This document shows positions 1 through 8,388 of a stretch of 64,000 bases of DNA, piece by piece. This stretch comes from Pseudomonas fragi (lineage in GTDB: Bacteria; Pseudomonadota; Gammaproteobacteria; Pseudomonadales; Pseudomonadaceae), in the NCBI RefSeq assembly GCF_002269505.1, contig NZ_NQKQ01000018.1, positions 28,051 to 92,050 of the forward strand, written 5' to 3'. The translations under genes and the position numbers were made by a program. Numbering within the stretch: position 1 is the stretch's first letter; each line of letters opens with the position of its first letter. Under the pieces are notes generated by a model. The model saw only the letters and a list, made by a program, of their open reading frames with translations. It was not told the DNA's origin and ran no database searches.

Positions 1-427
1 CGCGAAACTCTTCGGCACCGATTTCGCGACGCATGAAGCGCCCCCAATCCGCGCTCAGTTCTTTGGCTTCCTGACCCAGCCCGTTGACCAGTGGCGTGCT
101 GTTTTCCACCAGGTCCATGGTCCGGTTGGCTGCCGCTTCCGTGAGTTTCACAACATAAGCCAAACGTTCGGTGGCATCCGTGATCTGCGACACTTCTTCG
201 GCTTGCGGCATGCTTGGGTCAATGTGGAAATTGACAATGGCACTGTGCAGCTCGCGGGTCAGTTTGCCGACTTCGCGATACAACCCGCGGTCGCGGGTCT
301 GGTTAAGCTCGTGAATCAACTGCACGGCATCGCCAAACTGGCCTCGTTCAAGGCTTTCGACCAATTCGTGAGCATGTTTTTTCAGGGTCGATTCGAAATC
401 GGCCTGTGTGCAATCTTTATGCTCCAT
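1..427 (-). CDS. cheZ: Chemotaxis protein CheZ, CheY-P phosphatase (3' part outside window)
   Basis: The reading frame begins MEHKDCTQADFESTLKKHAH and runs off the window edge, so only about the first 142 residues are seen. They include the segment LIHELNQTRDRGLYREVGKL and a helical stretch ending near GRFMRREIGAEEF, which fit the long helical hairpin of CheZ. CheZ speeds dephosphorylation of CheY-P at the flagellar switch. The gene lies 20 bp downstream of cheY on the same strand, the usual cheY-cheZ pair following fliA in Pseudomonas. The C-terminal part that binds CheY is beyond the window. Identification rests on N-terminal sequence and context. Confidence 0.9.
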   Translation of the reverse strand, partial: MEHKDCTQADFESTLKKHAHELVESLERGQFGDAVQLIHELNQTRDRGLYREVGKLTRELHSAIVNFHIDPSMPQAEEVSQITDATERLAYVVKLTEAAANRTMDLVENSTPLVNGLGQEAKELSADWGRFMRREIGAEEFR

Positions 428-447
428 AGTGCCCCCAAGGCAGCCGA

Positions 448-819
448 TCAACCGATGCGTTCAAAGATCTTTTCGATTTTGTCTTTGAGTGCGATAGCGG
501 TGAACGGCTTGACTACATAACCGTTAACACCGGCCTGGGCCGCTTCGATAATCTGCTCGCGCTTGGCCTCGGCGGTCACCATCAGCACCGGCAAGTGCTT
601 GAGCTTTTCGTCGGCACGTACATGGCGCAGCAACTCGATGCCGGTCATGCCCGGCATGTTCCAGTCCGTCACCAGAAAGTCGATGTGCCCCAGGTTGAGG
701 ATCGGCAACGCCGTGGTGCCGTCATCCGCCTCGACCGTGTTGGTGAACCCCAGGTCACGCAACAGGTTTTTAATGATCCGCCGCATCGTTGAAAAGTCAT
801 CAACGATGAGGATTTTCAT
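448..819 (-). CDS. cheY: Chemotaxis response regulator CheY
   Basis: A 123-residue single-domain receiver that, when phosphorylated, binds FliM/FliN to change flagellar rotation. The acidic pocket is D7/D8, the phospho-acceptor is D52 (in VTDWNMPGMTG), T82 is the switch residue, Y101 the rotamer residue and K104 the conserved lysine (VVKPF). I chose the ATG at 819, which gives the family-typical start MKILIVDDFSTMRR; a longer frame to 879 adds 20 residues without homology. It precedes cheZ and follows fliA, separated from fliA by a REP-like palindrome. Confidence 0.97.
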   Translation of the reverse strand: MKILIVDDFSTMRRIIKNLLRDLGFTNTVEADDGTTALPILNLGHIDFLVTDWNMPGMTGIELLRHVRADEKLKHLPVLMVTAEAKREQIIEAAQAGVNGYVVKPFTAIALKDKIEKIFERIG

Positions 820-912
820 GTTCTTGTCCAATTCGACCTCCAAGCAGTCTTTAACGCGCTCATGTGCAGGGCGCGTCATTCAATCAATTCGTTTTCAAAC
901 ACACCTAATCGA

Positions 913-1001
913 CTGTGGGAGCGGGCTTGCCCGCGATGGGGTCGACGCGGTCTGTCTGATTCACCGTGTCGATCCCATCGCGGGCAAGCCCGCTCCCACA
1001 G
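913..1001. repeat. REP-like palindrome between fliA and cheY
   Basis: Long imperfect inverted repeat with outer arms CTGTGGGAGCGGGCTTGCCC and its complement, separated by about 40 bases. It belongs to the 'TGTGGGAGCG' family that recurs at 20279, 29603, 38280, 48299, 49950 and 58801 in this window. It could attenuate transcription or stabilise message between fliA and cheY. Confidence 0.85.
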
Positions 1002-1013
1002 GTATCAAGGGCC

Positions 1014-1754
1014 CTAGTGCGCGCGCCACTGCCCCAGCCGTGCCCGCAAACGTGCCGCGCACTGGCTGTGCAACTGGCTGACACGGGATTCGCTGACCCC
1101 CAGCACTTCGCCGATTTCCTTGAGGTTCAGTTCCTCGTCGTAATACAGCGCCAGCACCAGCCTTTCACGCTCTGGCAGGTGGGCGATGGCATCGGCCAGC
1201 GCAGCCTGGAAGCGCTCGTCTTCAAGGTCGCGCGACGGCTCCGTGTGGGCACTCGCGCCATCCTCATGCAGCCCTTCGTGTTCGCCGTCCTGCAACAGAT
1301 CGTCAAAACTGAACAGGCGGCTGCCCAGGGTGTCATTCAAAATGGCGTAATAATCGTCAAGGCTTAACTGGAGTTCGGCCGCAACTTCATGATCTTTAGC
1401 GTCACAACCGGTTTTTGCTTCAATTACCCGAATTGCGTCACTGACCATGCGTGTATTGCGGTGTACCGAACGCGGTGCCCAGTCGCCCTTGCGCACCTCA
1501 TCGAGCATCGCGCCACGGATGCGGATACCGGCGTAAGTCTCGAAACTCGCGCCCTTGGTGGCGTCGTATTTGCCCGACACTTCGAGCAGGCCGATCATCC
1601 CCGCCTGGATCAGGTCATCCACCTGCACGCTGGCAGGTAAACGCGCCAACAGGTGATAGGCGATGCGCTTGACCAGAGGGGCGTAGCGCTCGATCAGCTC
1701 GTACTGGCTGTCGCGCGATGACTTGCTGTACATGCGGTAACCGCTGGCCGTCAT
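1014..1754 (-). CDS. fliA: Flagellar RNA polymerase sigma factor FliA (sigma-28)
   Basis: 246 residues, the usual Pseudomonas FliA length, from the ATG at 1754 (MTASGYRMYSKSS); longer in-frame starts overlap fleN and lack homology. Region 2 is seen in ERYAPLVKRIAYHLLARLP and DDLIQAGMIGLLEV, region 3 in DEVRKGDWAPRSV, and region 4 in LPERERLVLALYYDEELNLK followed by the helix-turn-helix IGEVLGVSESRVSQLHSQ. FliA directs late flagellar genes such as fliC, whose promoter in this window (38166-38192) fits the sigma-28 consensus. The start overlaps the fleN stop by one base (TAATG), implying translational coupling. FlgM, its anti-sigma factor, is not in the window. Confidence 0.97.
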   Translation of the reverse strand: MTASGYRMYSKSSRDSQYELIERYAPLVKRIAYHLLARLPASVQVDDLIQAGMIGLLEVSGKYDATKGASFETYAGIRIRGAMLDEVRKGDWAPRSVHRNTRMVSDAIRVIEAKTGCDAKDHEVAAELQLSLDDYYAILNDTLGSRLFSFDDLLQDGEHEGLHEDGASAHTEPSRDLEDERFQAALADAIAHLPERERLVLALYYDEELNLKEIGEVLGVSESRVSQLHSQCAARLRARLGQWRAH

Positions 1755-2581
1755 TAAAAGCGCCCTCCTGCCTGCTGCACCAGACGCTCGACAAAGAACT
1801 CCAGATGCCCCCTCGGGTTTGCGGGCAACGGCCAGGTATCGACTTTTTGCGCAATGGCCTTGAACGCCAGCGAGCACTTGGAGCGCGGAAACGCTTCGTA
1901 CACGGCGCGCTGTTTTTGTACGGCCTTGCGCACGCACTCGTCGTAAGGCACGGCGCCCACGTATTGCAGGGCCACATCGAGAAAGCGGTCGGTGACTTTG
2001 GTCAACTTGGCGAACAGGTTGCGCCCTTCCTGCGGGCTTTGCGCCATGTTGGCCAGCACGCGGAAGCGATTCATGCCGTAATCGCGGTTAAGCAGCTTGA
2101 TCAGCGCATAGGCGTCGGTGATCGAGGTCGGCTCGTCGCACACCACCAGCAGCACTTCCTGGGCGGCACGGACAAAACTGACCACTGACTCGCCAATCCC
2201 GGCGGCGGTGTCGATCACCAGCACATCCAGGTTGTCGCCCAGGTCGCTGAAGGCCTGGATCAGGCCGGCATGCTGCGCCGGGCTCAGGTGGACCATGCTC
2301 TGGGTGCCCGAGGCCGCCGGCACGATGCGGATCCCGCCGGGGCCCTGGAGCAGAACGTCGCGCAGCTCGCAACGCCCCTCGACCACATCGGCCAGAGTGA
2401 ATTTTGGGGTCAAGCCCAGCAAAACATCAACGTTCGCCAGCCCAAGGTCCGCGTCCATCAACAGAACGCGCCTGCCCAGCTCGGCCAATGCGATGGACAA
2501 GTTGACTGACACGTTAGTTTTACCGACGCCACCCTTGCCGCCGGTCACTGCGATCACCTGTACGGGATGCATGCTGCCCAT
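1754..2581 (-). CDS. fleN: Flagellar number regulator FleN (FlhG), MinD-type ATPase
   Basis: A 275-residue ParA/MinD-family ATPase. The deviant Walker A motif GGKGGVGKT is at residues 14-22, LLMDADLGLANVDVLLG follows, and VLVIDTAAGIG is the Walker B region. In polar-flagellated Pseudomonas FleN binds FleQ and lowers its activity, limiting flagellar number. FleN is also part of FleQ control of exopolysaccharide genes in response to c-di-GMP. It lies between flhF (119 bp upstream) and fliA, which it overlaps by one base. The basic N-terminal peptide MGSMHPVQVI precedes the Walker motif. A later in-frame Met at residue 4 is an alternative start. Confidence 0.96.
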   Translation of the reverse strand: MGSMHPVQVIAVTGGKGGVGKTNVSVNLSIALAELGRRVLLMDADLGLANVDVLLGLTPKFTLADVVEGRCELRDVLLQGPGGIRIVPAASGTQSMVHLSPAQHAGLIQAFSDLGDNLDVLVIDTAAGIGESVVSFVRAAQEVLLVVCDEPTSITDAYALIKLLNRDYGMNRFRVLANMAQSPQEGRNLFAKLTKVTDRFLDVALQYVGAVPYDECVRKAVQKQRAVYEAFPRSKCSLAFKAIAQKVDTWPLPANPRGHLEFFVERLVQQAGGRF

Positions 2582-2700
2582 GATCTTTCTTTACCTTGTC
2601 TTACTTAGACGCGGCTACATGCGTTGGCTGCTCGTTCCCCAGTGGAACAACACCTTCAGACCAGCCGATGTAGGTACATTGCAACGTAATCTTGACTACC

Positions 2701-4023
2701 TCAGCCAACCCGTTTGGGTGGGCTGTGGTAGATATCAGCGAACATATCGGCCATGGCCTCTTCGCTGGGTTCTTCCTGCATTTGCACACTCACTGCGCGA
2801 CTCACCAACTGGTGACGCCGCGGCAGGTGAAGGTCGTCCGGAATCCGTGGGCCGTCGGTGAGGTAAGCCACCGGCAACTCGTTGCTGATCGCCAGGCTCA
2901 ACACTTCGCCCAGGCTCGCCGTTTCATCCAGCTTGGTCAGAATGCAACCGGCCAGCCCGCAGCGCTTGTAACTGAGGTACGCGGCCGTCAGCACCTGCTT
3001 CTGGCTGGTGGTGGCCAATACCAGGTAATTCCTGGCCTTGATCCCGCGCCCTGCCAGGCTTTCAAGCTGCAGGCGCAACGCCGGATCACTGGCTTGCAGG
3101 CCCGCAGTATCGACCAGCACCACGCGCTTGCGCACCAGCGGTTCGAGGGTCTGGCCCAGCGACTGGCCGGGGGCCACATGGGTCACCGGTACATTCAAAA
3201 TGCGCCCCAGGGTCTTGAGCTGCTCCTGGGCGCCAATGCGAAAACTGTCCATGCTCACCAGCGCGATATTCTGCGCGCCGTACTTGAGCACGTAACGCGC
3301 CGCCAGCTTGGCCAGCGTGGTGGTTTTACCCATCCCGGCAGGTCCGACCATGGCGATCACACCGCCCTCTTCCAGCGGCTCCAGCTCTGGCGTGGCAATC
3401 ATCCGCGCCAGATGCGCCAGCAGCATCCGCCACGCCTGGCGCGGCTCTTCAATGCCAGCCACTTGCGCCAGCAAATCCCGCGACAACGGCCCGGACAGAC
3501 CGATCCGCTGCAGGCGTCGCCACAGATTGGCCTGGGCCGGCTTGGCGTCCTGCAACTGGCTCCAGGCCAGCGAGCCCAGCTGCACTTCCAGCAATTCGCG
3601 CAAACCGTTGAGTTCATGACGCATATTGTCGAATGCGCGCTGATCGATCGTCGGTGCGGCGGGCGTAGGTGCCGGGCGCGGCGGCTCTTCAAGGGTCGGT
3701 TCAATCAACGGTTCTGCAGCGGTCAGCGGCAAACCGGCAAACAACTGCCGGTTATCCCCTGCTGCGGCCTCGCCTTCACCGCGCAGGCTCAACTCGGCCT
3801 GGGCCGAGACAATCCGCGACTGGGTCTTGCGCAGCTCTTCTTCGAGCTCAATGTTCGGTACCCGGGGTGCCAGCGCGGACAGTTTGTAGTCCAGGGCCGC
3901 GGTCAACTCAACGCCCCCGGCAATCCGGCGGTTGCCAATAATGGCGGCGTCAGCCCCCAGCTCATCACGAATCAGCTTCATGGCCTGACGCATATCGGCG
4001 GCGAAAAATCGCTTCACTTGCAT
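2701..4023 (-). CDS. flhF: Flagellar placement GTPase FlhF (SRP-like)
   Basis: A 440-residue SRP-family GTPase. The N-terminal B-region begins MQVKRFFAADMRQAMKLIRD and is followed by a low-complexity Pro/Ala linker at about residues 100-125. An N domain and then the G domain follow, with G1 GPAGMGKT at residues 227-234, VDTAG and TKLDE motifs. FlhF marks the pole for flagellar assembly and works against FleN/FlhG. It starts 11 bp after the flhA stop, so flhA-flhF form one transcript driven by the RpoN promoter upstream of flhA. Length and motif order are normal. Confidence 0.96.
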   Translation of the reverse strand: MQVKRFFAADMRQAMKLIRDELGADAAIIGNRRIAGGVELTAALDYKLSALAPRVPNIELEEELRKTQSRIVSAQAELSLRGEGEAAAGDNRQLFAGLPLTAAEPLIEPTLEEPPRPAPTPAAPTIDQRAFDNMRHELNGLRELLEVQLGSLAWSQLQDAKPAQANLWRRLQRIGLSGPLSRDLLAQVAGIEEPRQAWRMLLAHLARMIATPELEPLEEGGVIAMVGPAGMGKTTTLAKLAARYVLKYGAQNIALVSMDSFRIGAQEQLKTLGRILNVPVTHVAPGQSLGQTLEPLVRKRVVLVDTAGLQASDPALRLQLESLAGRGIKARNYLVLATTSQKQVLTAAYLSYKRCGLAGCILTKLDETASLGEVLSLAISNELPVAYLTDGPRIPDDLHLPRRHQLVSRAVSVQMQEEPSEEAMADMFADIYHSPPKRVG

Positions 4024-4034
4024 AAAACAAACCC

Positions 4035-6170
4035 TCAGCCGTTAGGGCCTACTGTCGCAACGATCGTGACCTGCTTGTTGTCAGGGATTTCCTGGTAAGC
4101 CAGTACATGCAGGTTGGGCACCGCCAGACGGCCAAAACGCGAAAGCATCGCGCGTACCGGGCCTGCCACCAACAAGATTACCGGGTTGCCTTGCATCTCC
4201 TGACGCTGAGCAGCGTCGATCAACGAGCGCTGGAGCTTCTCTGCCATGCTTGGCTCCAGCAAAACGCCCTCTTCCTGGCCAACTCCTGCCTTCTGCAAAC
4301 TATTGAGCAATATTTGTTCCAACCTGGGTTCCAGGGTGATCACAGGCAGCTCGGACTCAACGCCTACAATGCTTTGCACGATGGCACGGGACAGGCCCAC
4401 ACGTACGGCGGCAACCAAAGCGGCAGTATCTTGACTCTTATGGGCATTGTTGGCGACGGCCTCGGCAATACTGCGGATATCCCGCACCGGCACCTGTTCG
4501 GCCAACAAGGCCTGCAATACTTTAAGCAATTGCGACAGGCTCAAAACGCCTGGCACCAGCTCTTCGGCCAGCTTGGGTGAAGACTTGGCCAGCAACTGCA
4601 TCAACTGCTGGACTTCTTCATGGCCAATCAGCTCGTGGGAATGCTTGTACAAAATCTGATTGAGGTGCGTCGCCACCACAGTGCTGGCATCCACTACGGT
4701 ATAGCCCAGCGACTGCGCCTGGCTGCGCTGGCTGACTTCAATCCACACCGCTTCCAGACCAAAGGCCGGGTCTTTGGTGGTAATCCCGTTAAGCGTGCCA
4801 AAAACCTGGCCCGGGTTAATCGCCATTTCGCGGTCCGGGTAGATCTCGGCCTCGGCCAGAATCACTCCCATCAGGGTCAGGCGATAAGCACTGGGGGCCA
4901 GGTCGAGGTTGTCGCGGATATGCACGGTAGGCATCAGAAAGCCGAGGTCCTGGGACAGCTTTTTACGCACACCCTTGATCCGCGCCAATAGCTGGCCACC
5001 CTGGTTGCGGTCCACCAGCGGAATCAGGCGGTAGCCCACTTCCAGGCCGATCATGTCGATCGGGGTGACGTCATCCCAGCCCAACTCCTTGGTTTCCTGG
5101 GCGCGGGCTGGCGAAGGCAGCAGCTCCTGCTGGCGCTTGACCTCTTGCAGGGCCTGGACCTTGACCACGTTCTGTTTTTTCCACATCAGGTACGCCGCAC
5201 CACCGGCGACTGCAGCCAGGCTCAGGAAGGAGAAATGCGGCATGCCGGGCACGATGCCCATGATCGCCATGATGCCTGCCGAGACAGCCAGCGCCTTGGG
5301 CGAGGTAAACATCTGGCGGTTGATCTGCTTGCCCATGTCTTCGGAGCCCGAAGCACGGGTCACCATGATCGCGGCGGCCGTGGACAGCAACAGGGACGGC
5401 AATTGCGCCACCAAACCGTCACCGATGGTCAACAAGGCGTACACCTTGCCTGCCTCACTGAACGTCATGCCGTGCTGGAAGATACCTACAGCCATGCCGC
5501 CGATGAGGTTGATAAACAGAATCAGCAGGCCGGCGATGGCGTCACCGCGTACGAATTTGCTGGCACCGTCCATCGAGCCATAGAACTCGGCTTCCTGGGC
5601 GACTTCCTGGCGGCGCATCTTGGCCTGGTTCTGGTCGATCAGCCCGGCGTTGAGGTCGGCGTCGATCGCCATTTGTTTGCCGGGCATGGCGTCAAGGGTA
5701 AAGCGCGCGCTGACTTCGGAGATACGCCCCGCGCCCTTGGTCACCACCACGAAGTTGATGATCATCAGGATCGCAAACACCACGATACCCACGACATAGT
5801 TGCCGCCGATCACCACCTCGCCGAAGGCCTGGATCACCTTGCCCGCGGCGGCGTGGCCCTCCTGGCCATGGAGCATCACCACCCGCGTGGAGGCCACGTT
5901 GAGCGCCAGCCGCATCAGGGTCGCGACCAGCAGAATGGTGGGGAATACGGCGAAATCCAGTGGCCGCAGGGCGTAGACGCACACCAGCAGCACCACAATC
6001 GACAAGGCAATGTTGAAGGTAAAAAACACATCCAGCAGGAACGCGGGGATGGGCAACATCATCATTGCCAGCATCACCAACAACAACAGCGGCACACCCA
6101 ACTGGCCCTGACCCAGGCCGGCCAGACCGCTGCGAGCGGTGTTGATTAACTGAGAGCGATCCAATGACAT
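4035..6170 (-). CDS. flhA: Flagellar type III export gate protein FlhA
   Basis: A 711-residue protein with an N-terminal hydrophobic half of about eight membrane segments (e.g. VPLLLLVMLAMMMLPIPAFL) and a cytosolic C-terminal half. The family signature is seen in RLALNVASTRVVML and DAMPGKQMAIDADLNAGLI. FlhA forms the nonameric ring of the flagellar export gate and docks export chaperones. It is normally near flhB; here a roughly 8 kb fimbrial operon lies between them. A consensus RpoN promoter sits 55 bp upstream of the ATG, so flhA expression should not depend on reading through the fimbrial genes. Confidence 0.97.
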   Translation of the reverse strand: MSLDRSQLINTARSGLAGLGQGQLGVPLLLLVMLAMMMLPIPAFLLDVFFTFNIALSIVVLLVCVYALRPLDFAVFPTILLVATLMRLALNVASTRVVMLHGQEGHAAAGKVIQAFGEVVIGGNYVVGIVVFAILMIINFVVVTKGAGRISEVSARFTLDAMPGKQMAIDADLNAGLIDQNQAKMRRQEVAQEAEFYGSMDGASKFVRGDAIAGLLILFINLIGGMAVGIFQHGMTFSEAGKVYALLTIGDGLVAQLPSLLLSTAAAIMVTRASGSEDMGKQINRQMFTSPKALAVSAGIMAIMGIVPGMPHFSFLSLAAVAGGAAYLMWKKQNVVKVQALQEVKRQQELLPSPARAQETKELGWDDVTPIDMIGLEVGYRLIPLVDRNQGGQLLARIKGVRKKLSQDLGFLMPTVHIRDNLDLAPSAYRLTLMGVILAEAEIYPDREMAINPGQVFGTLNGITTKDPAFGLEAVWIEVSQRSQAQSLGYTVVDASTVVATHLNQILYKHSHELIGHEEVQQLMQLLAKSSPKLAEELVPGVLSLSQLLKVLQALLAEQVPVRDIRSIAEAVANNAHKSQDTAALVAAVRVGLSRAIVQSIVGVESELPVITLEPRLEQILLNSLQKAGVGQEEGVLLEPSMAEKLQRSLIDAAQRQEMQGNPVILLVAGPVRAMLSRFGRLAVPNLHVLAYQEIPDNKQVTIVATVGPNG

Positions 6171-6224
6171 TGCGACAAACCTTTAGCAAACTTTTGACGC
6201 CATGTGCGCCGTAGAGCCTGCCTC

Positions 6225-6240
6225 TGCAAGAAACCTTCCA
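6225..6240 (-). promoter_or_regulatory. RpoN (sigma-54) promoter of flhA
   Basis: Minus-strand sequence TGGAAGGTTTCTTGCA has GG at -24 and GC at -12 with the required 10-base spacing and a perfect TTGCA at -12. Transcription would begin near 6214, giving a leader of about 45 bases before flhA. In Pseudomonas flhA is a FleQ/RpoN-dependent gene. Confidence 0.82.
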
Positions 6241-6271
6241 ACTTTGGCAATCGGCCAGGCTGGAGGGCTTG

Positions 6272-6296
6272 CCGCGGTCGATAATCTCTACCGCGG
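6272..6296. promoter_or_regulatory. Palindrome upstream of the flhA promoter
   Basis: Perfect 7-bp inverted repeat CCGCGGT-N11-ACCGCGG centred about 50 bp upstream of the flhA -24 element. The position would suit an activator site or the remnant of a transcription terminator. It does not match the FleQ consensus I know, so the bound factor is unknown. Confidence 0.3.
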
Positions 6297-6684
6297 GTGA
6301 GCACAGCGAAGCAAACGTAAAGTCAGATTTCTGCGCCTGCCAGATAACTCATGCACTCAGTCATTGCGACCGCTTCGCAATCGGACGTAGACCTGATGGC
6401 TCATTTTATCTGGCTCACCAAGGCCGCTTCGCAAAACATTTACAACCTTTGCTGTGCCCCTCTTGGGCAGCTGAAGCAGCTGCGCACGAAAATCTCACCA
6501 AAACAAACTTCGTGGCAGTCGATTGATATACATTTGCCGTGATCGAATCAGGGCCAGGCACACCAAAAACAACATCGATCGGCGCATTATCATTAACAGT
6601 GCAGCCCGGCGAATAACTTACTATACCGGCCCAGGAACCGTTATTTACACTCTATTCATCGACGACAATAGAAACATGCACAAA
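6297..6684. other. Non-coding AT-rich flank of the fimbrial island
   Basis: No reading frame here has codon use, a ribosome-binding site or recognisable similarity that would support a gene. Short frames on the plus strand are low-complexity. The stretch from about 6490 onward is visibly richer in A and T than the flagellar genes. It marks the junction between flhA's upstream region and the fimbrial operon. Confidence 0.5.
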
Positions 6685-6750
6685 CAGCAACAACAGCAAC
6701 AACAGCAACAACAGCAACAACAGCAACAACAGCAACAACAGCAACAACAG
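6685..6750. repeat. 9-bp tandem repeat (CAGCAACAA)n
   Basis: Sixty-six bases made of seven and one-third perfect copies of CAGCAACAA, without a single mismatch. On the plus strand it is in frame with an ATG at 6676 and would encode 22 consecutive glutamines within a short frame to 6822, but there is no convincing ribosome-binding site. The repeat lies about 80 bp beyond the stop of the adhesin gene and 515 bp upstream of flhA. Such perfect repeats change length by replication slippage. Confidence 0.95.
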
Positions 6751-6828
6751 CATTCCAGATATATATACTTCACACACCTCTTCATATGGCCCGAGGGGTT
6801 GTACCCACACTCTTCAAATTGACGCCCG

Positions 6829-7785
6829 TTACGGAAGCCCCATAATCAGCGTTGCACTGGCCGCAAAAAGCCCTGCTGCGGGAAAGCTGCCTAGCTTGCG
6901 GACGAGTGAGAACACTACACTGTCCGATCCAACACTGTTATTTAGAGCCGATCTAAAAGACGTTCCGGGGGCCACCTCCACCCCTGCACGCAGCAAACCC
7001 ACACCAATATCGGGATTACTCGTCCTCAAAATATTAGAGTCGAACGACGCAGGCGAGCCATTCAATGTAATGGTTATCGCAGACGTAATACCGGGATCAG
7101 GACAGGAATACGTCAGATTTCTGGTTACCTGGATAGGCGAACCAACCGAGCTCTCTCCAATCGCCACGGGATCAACCTCATTAAAGTCAACGACAATTGG
7201 CATATCGCCATTTATTGTACAAGTGGAAATATGAAAGTTGAAATCATTCTTGGCCAGTATATAAACCTCCACATCGGCTGGAGGATTGCTGGTATTGTTC
7301 GTCTGCCTAAAATTCATGGTTCCGATCAGATCTCCTGCGCGGATATTAATCAAATGGACTGGCACCCCAACAGTACGAAGAAACATATAGGTATTCAGAT
7401 CAACCCACCCACCGCTGCCGCCGCTCCCACTGTTTTCCATCGTCGCCACATGAATACCGCTAACTGCAGGCAAATAGTCCGCATTCTGGATACTTAACCC
7501 CATACTGTAACCACTGAACTTAGGACCCGGCACCAACGGATTCAAATTGGTTTTCCAATAATCTCTAGAGTTATCCCCCGTTGGGCCGCTGGGTGTGTAT
7601 CTACACTCCATCTGATATCCACCCAACACAATTTTTCCGCTACCAGGGATCGCCCGCACATCGGCATAAATGTGGACAGAATTATCATACACATCAATCA
7701 AAGGACCAGAATCAACTCGGCATTGCCCCGCCATTGCAACTTGCGCACCACATAGCAAAAAAAGCATAGCTATCAAATATTTCAT
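6829..7785 (-). CDS. Fimbrial tip adhesin (two-domain, PapG/MrpH-like position)
   Basis: 318 residues with an N-terminal signal peptide (MKYLIAMLFLLCGAQVAMA, cleavage before GQC). A unique N-terminal domain of about 170 residues, rich in Ser/Gly/Asn and holding a GSGGSGG segment, is followed by a C-terminal pilin domain beginning near ISTCTINGDMPIVVDF. That domain resembles the minor pilins encoded just upstream (FDSNILRTSNPDIGVGLLR). A lectin-like head on a pilin domain in the last gene of a chaperone-usher operon is typical of tip adhesins. I chose the ATG at 7785 because it starts the signal peptide and follows GAGA. The receptor cannot be predicted. Base composition is AT-rich compared with the flagellar genes. 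Confidence 0.82.
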   Translation of the reverse strand: MKYLIAMLFLLCGAQVAMAGQCRVDSGPLIDVYDNSVHIYADVRAIPGSGKIVLGGYQMECRYTPSGPTGDNSRDYWKTNLNPLVPGPKFSGYSMGLSIQNADYLPAVSGIHVATMENSGSGGSGGWVDLNTYMFLRTVGVPVHLINIRAGDLIGTMNFRQTNNTSNPPADVEVYILAKNDFNFHISTCTINGDMPIVVDFNEVDPVAIGESSVGSPIQVTRNLTYSCPDPGITSAITITLNGSPASFDSNILRTSNPDIGVGLLRAGVEVAPGTSFRSALNNSVGSDSVVFSLVRKLGSFPAAGLFAASATLIMGLP

Positions 7786-7825
7786 ATGATTCTCATTTTT
7801 CAATACCGCCATTCCTTGCGAGGAA

Positions 7826-8377
7826 TTATGGGTAATCCAAAGTAAAGGTCGATGTGGCAGTAAAGGCACCCGCGATTATTGCCTGGTTGGCAATGGCCAG
7901 AGGCTCACCTTTGATAAAGGCCTGGAGTGCAATGACATTGGCGCCGCTGGTTAATGCTTGCCTGTCGCTTGTCACGTTGAGCGGCAACAAATTGCCCGCC
8001 GGGGTTTCTATCCCGATCGCCACCCCAGCGGCAGTACTGCCACCGCCCAGCGCCAGCAGACCTGGTAGCACGGCACTTGCATTGCCGCTTAAAGTAATAG
8101 TCACATCGCTGCCAATACTGATGTCACACCCCTCAAGATGAATTTCAAAGGGCTTGCCAATAGTGCGGGTGTTCAAGTAAAGATATTGGCTCGATGTATC
8201 CCATAGTTGCAGCGGAATATCATCATCGCCGGGCCGGAGCGTGCACGCCTGCGCCACCAATGCGCCCCTGAAACTCATGTTGGGTGCTGCCGGCGCGCTG
8301 GCGGACAGCAGCGATGCACCCATCAACAGCGTCACAACCACTGGCTTCCAGCAACTGGCTTTTATCTCAAGTCCCAT
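7826..8377 (-). CDS. Minor fimbrial subunit
   Basis: 183 residues; the ATG at 8377 is preceded by GAGGAG at 8 bases. A signal peptide (about residues 1-30, ending SASAPA-A) is followed by a pilin domain. Paired cysteines lie in QACTLRPGDDD and EGCDISIGSD, and the C terminus FTATSTFTLDYP ends with the aromatic-containing donor-strand motif recognised by PapD-type chaperones. It lies between another minor pilin and the adhesin gene, the position of papF in P-pilus operons, so it may be the adaptor joining tip fibrillum and adhesin. That role is inferred from position only. Confidence 0.85.
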   Translation of the reverse strand: MGLEIKASCWKPVVVTLLMGASLLSASAPAAPNMSFRGALVAQACTLRPGDDDIPLQLWDTSSQYLYLNTRTIGKPFEIHLEGCDISIGSDVTITLSGNASAVLPGLLALGGGSTAAGVAIGIETPAGNLLPLNVTSDRQALTSGANVIALQAFIKGEPLAIANQAIIAGAFTATSTFTLDYP

Positions 8378-8388
8378 GGACAGACTCC

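Noticed and set aside
563..1081. Long plus-strand open frame across cheY and the following palindrome
   Set aside because: Antisense to cheY, no ribosome-binding site or recognisable domain; a by-product of GC-rich codon use.
2692..4098. 468-codon plus-strand frame opposite flhF
   Set aside because: It mirrors flhF exactly in extent and is Gln/His/Arg-rich, the pattern of antisense frames in GC-rich genes.
6523..6822. Full 99-residue plus-strand frame containing the glutamine tract
   Set aside because: No ribosome-binding site at 6523 or 6676 and no similarity outside the repeat; kept only as a repeat feature and a finding.
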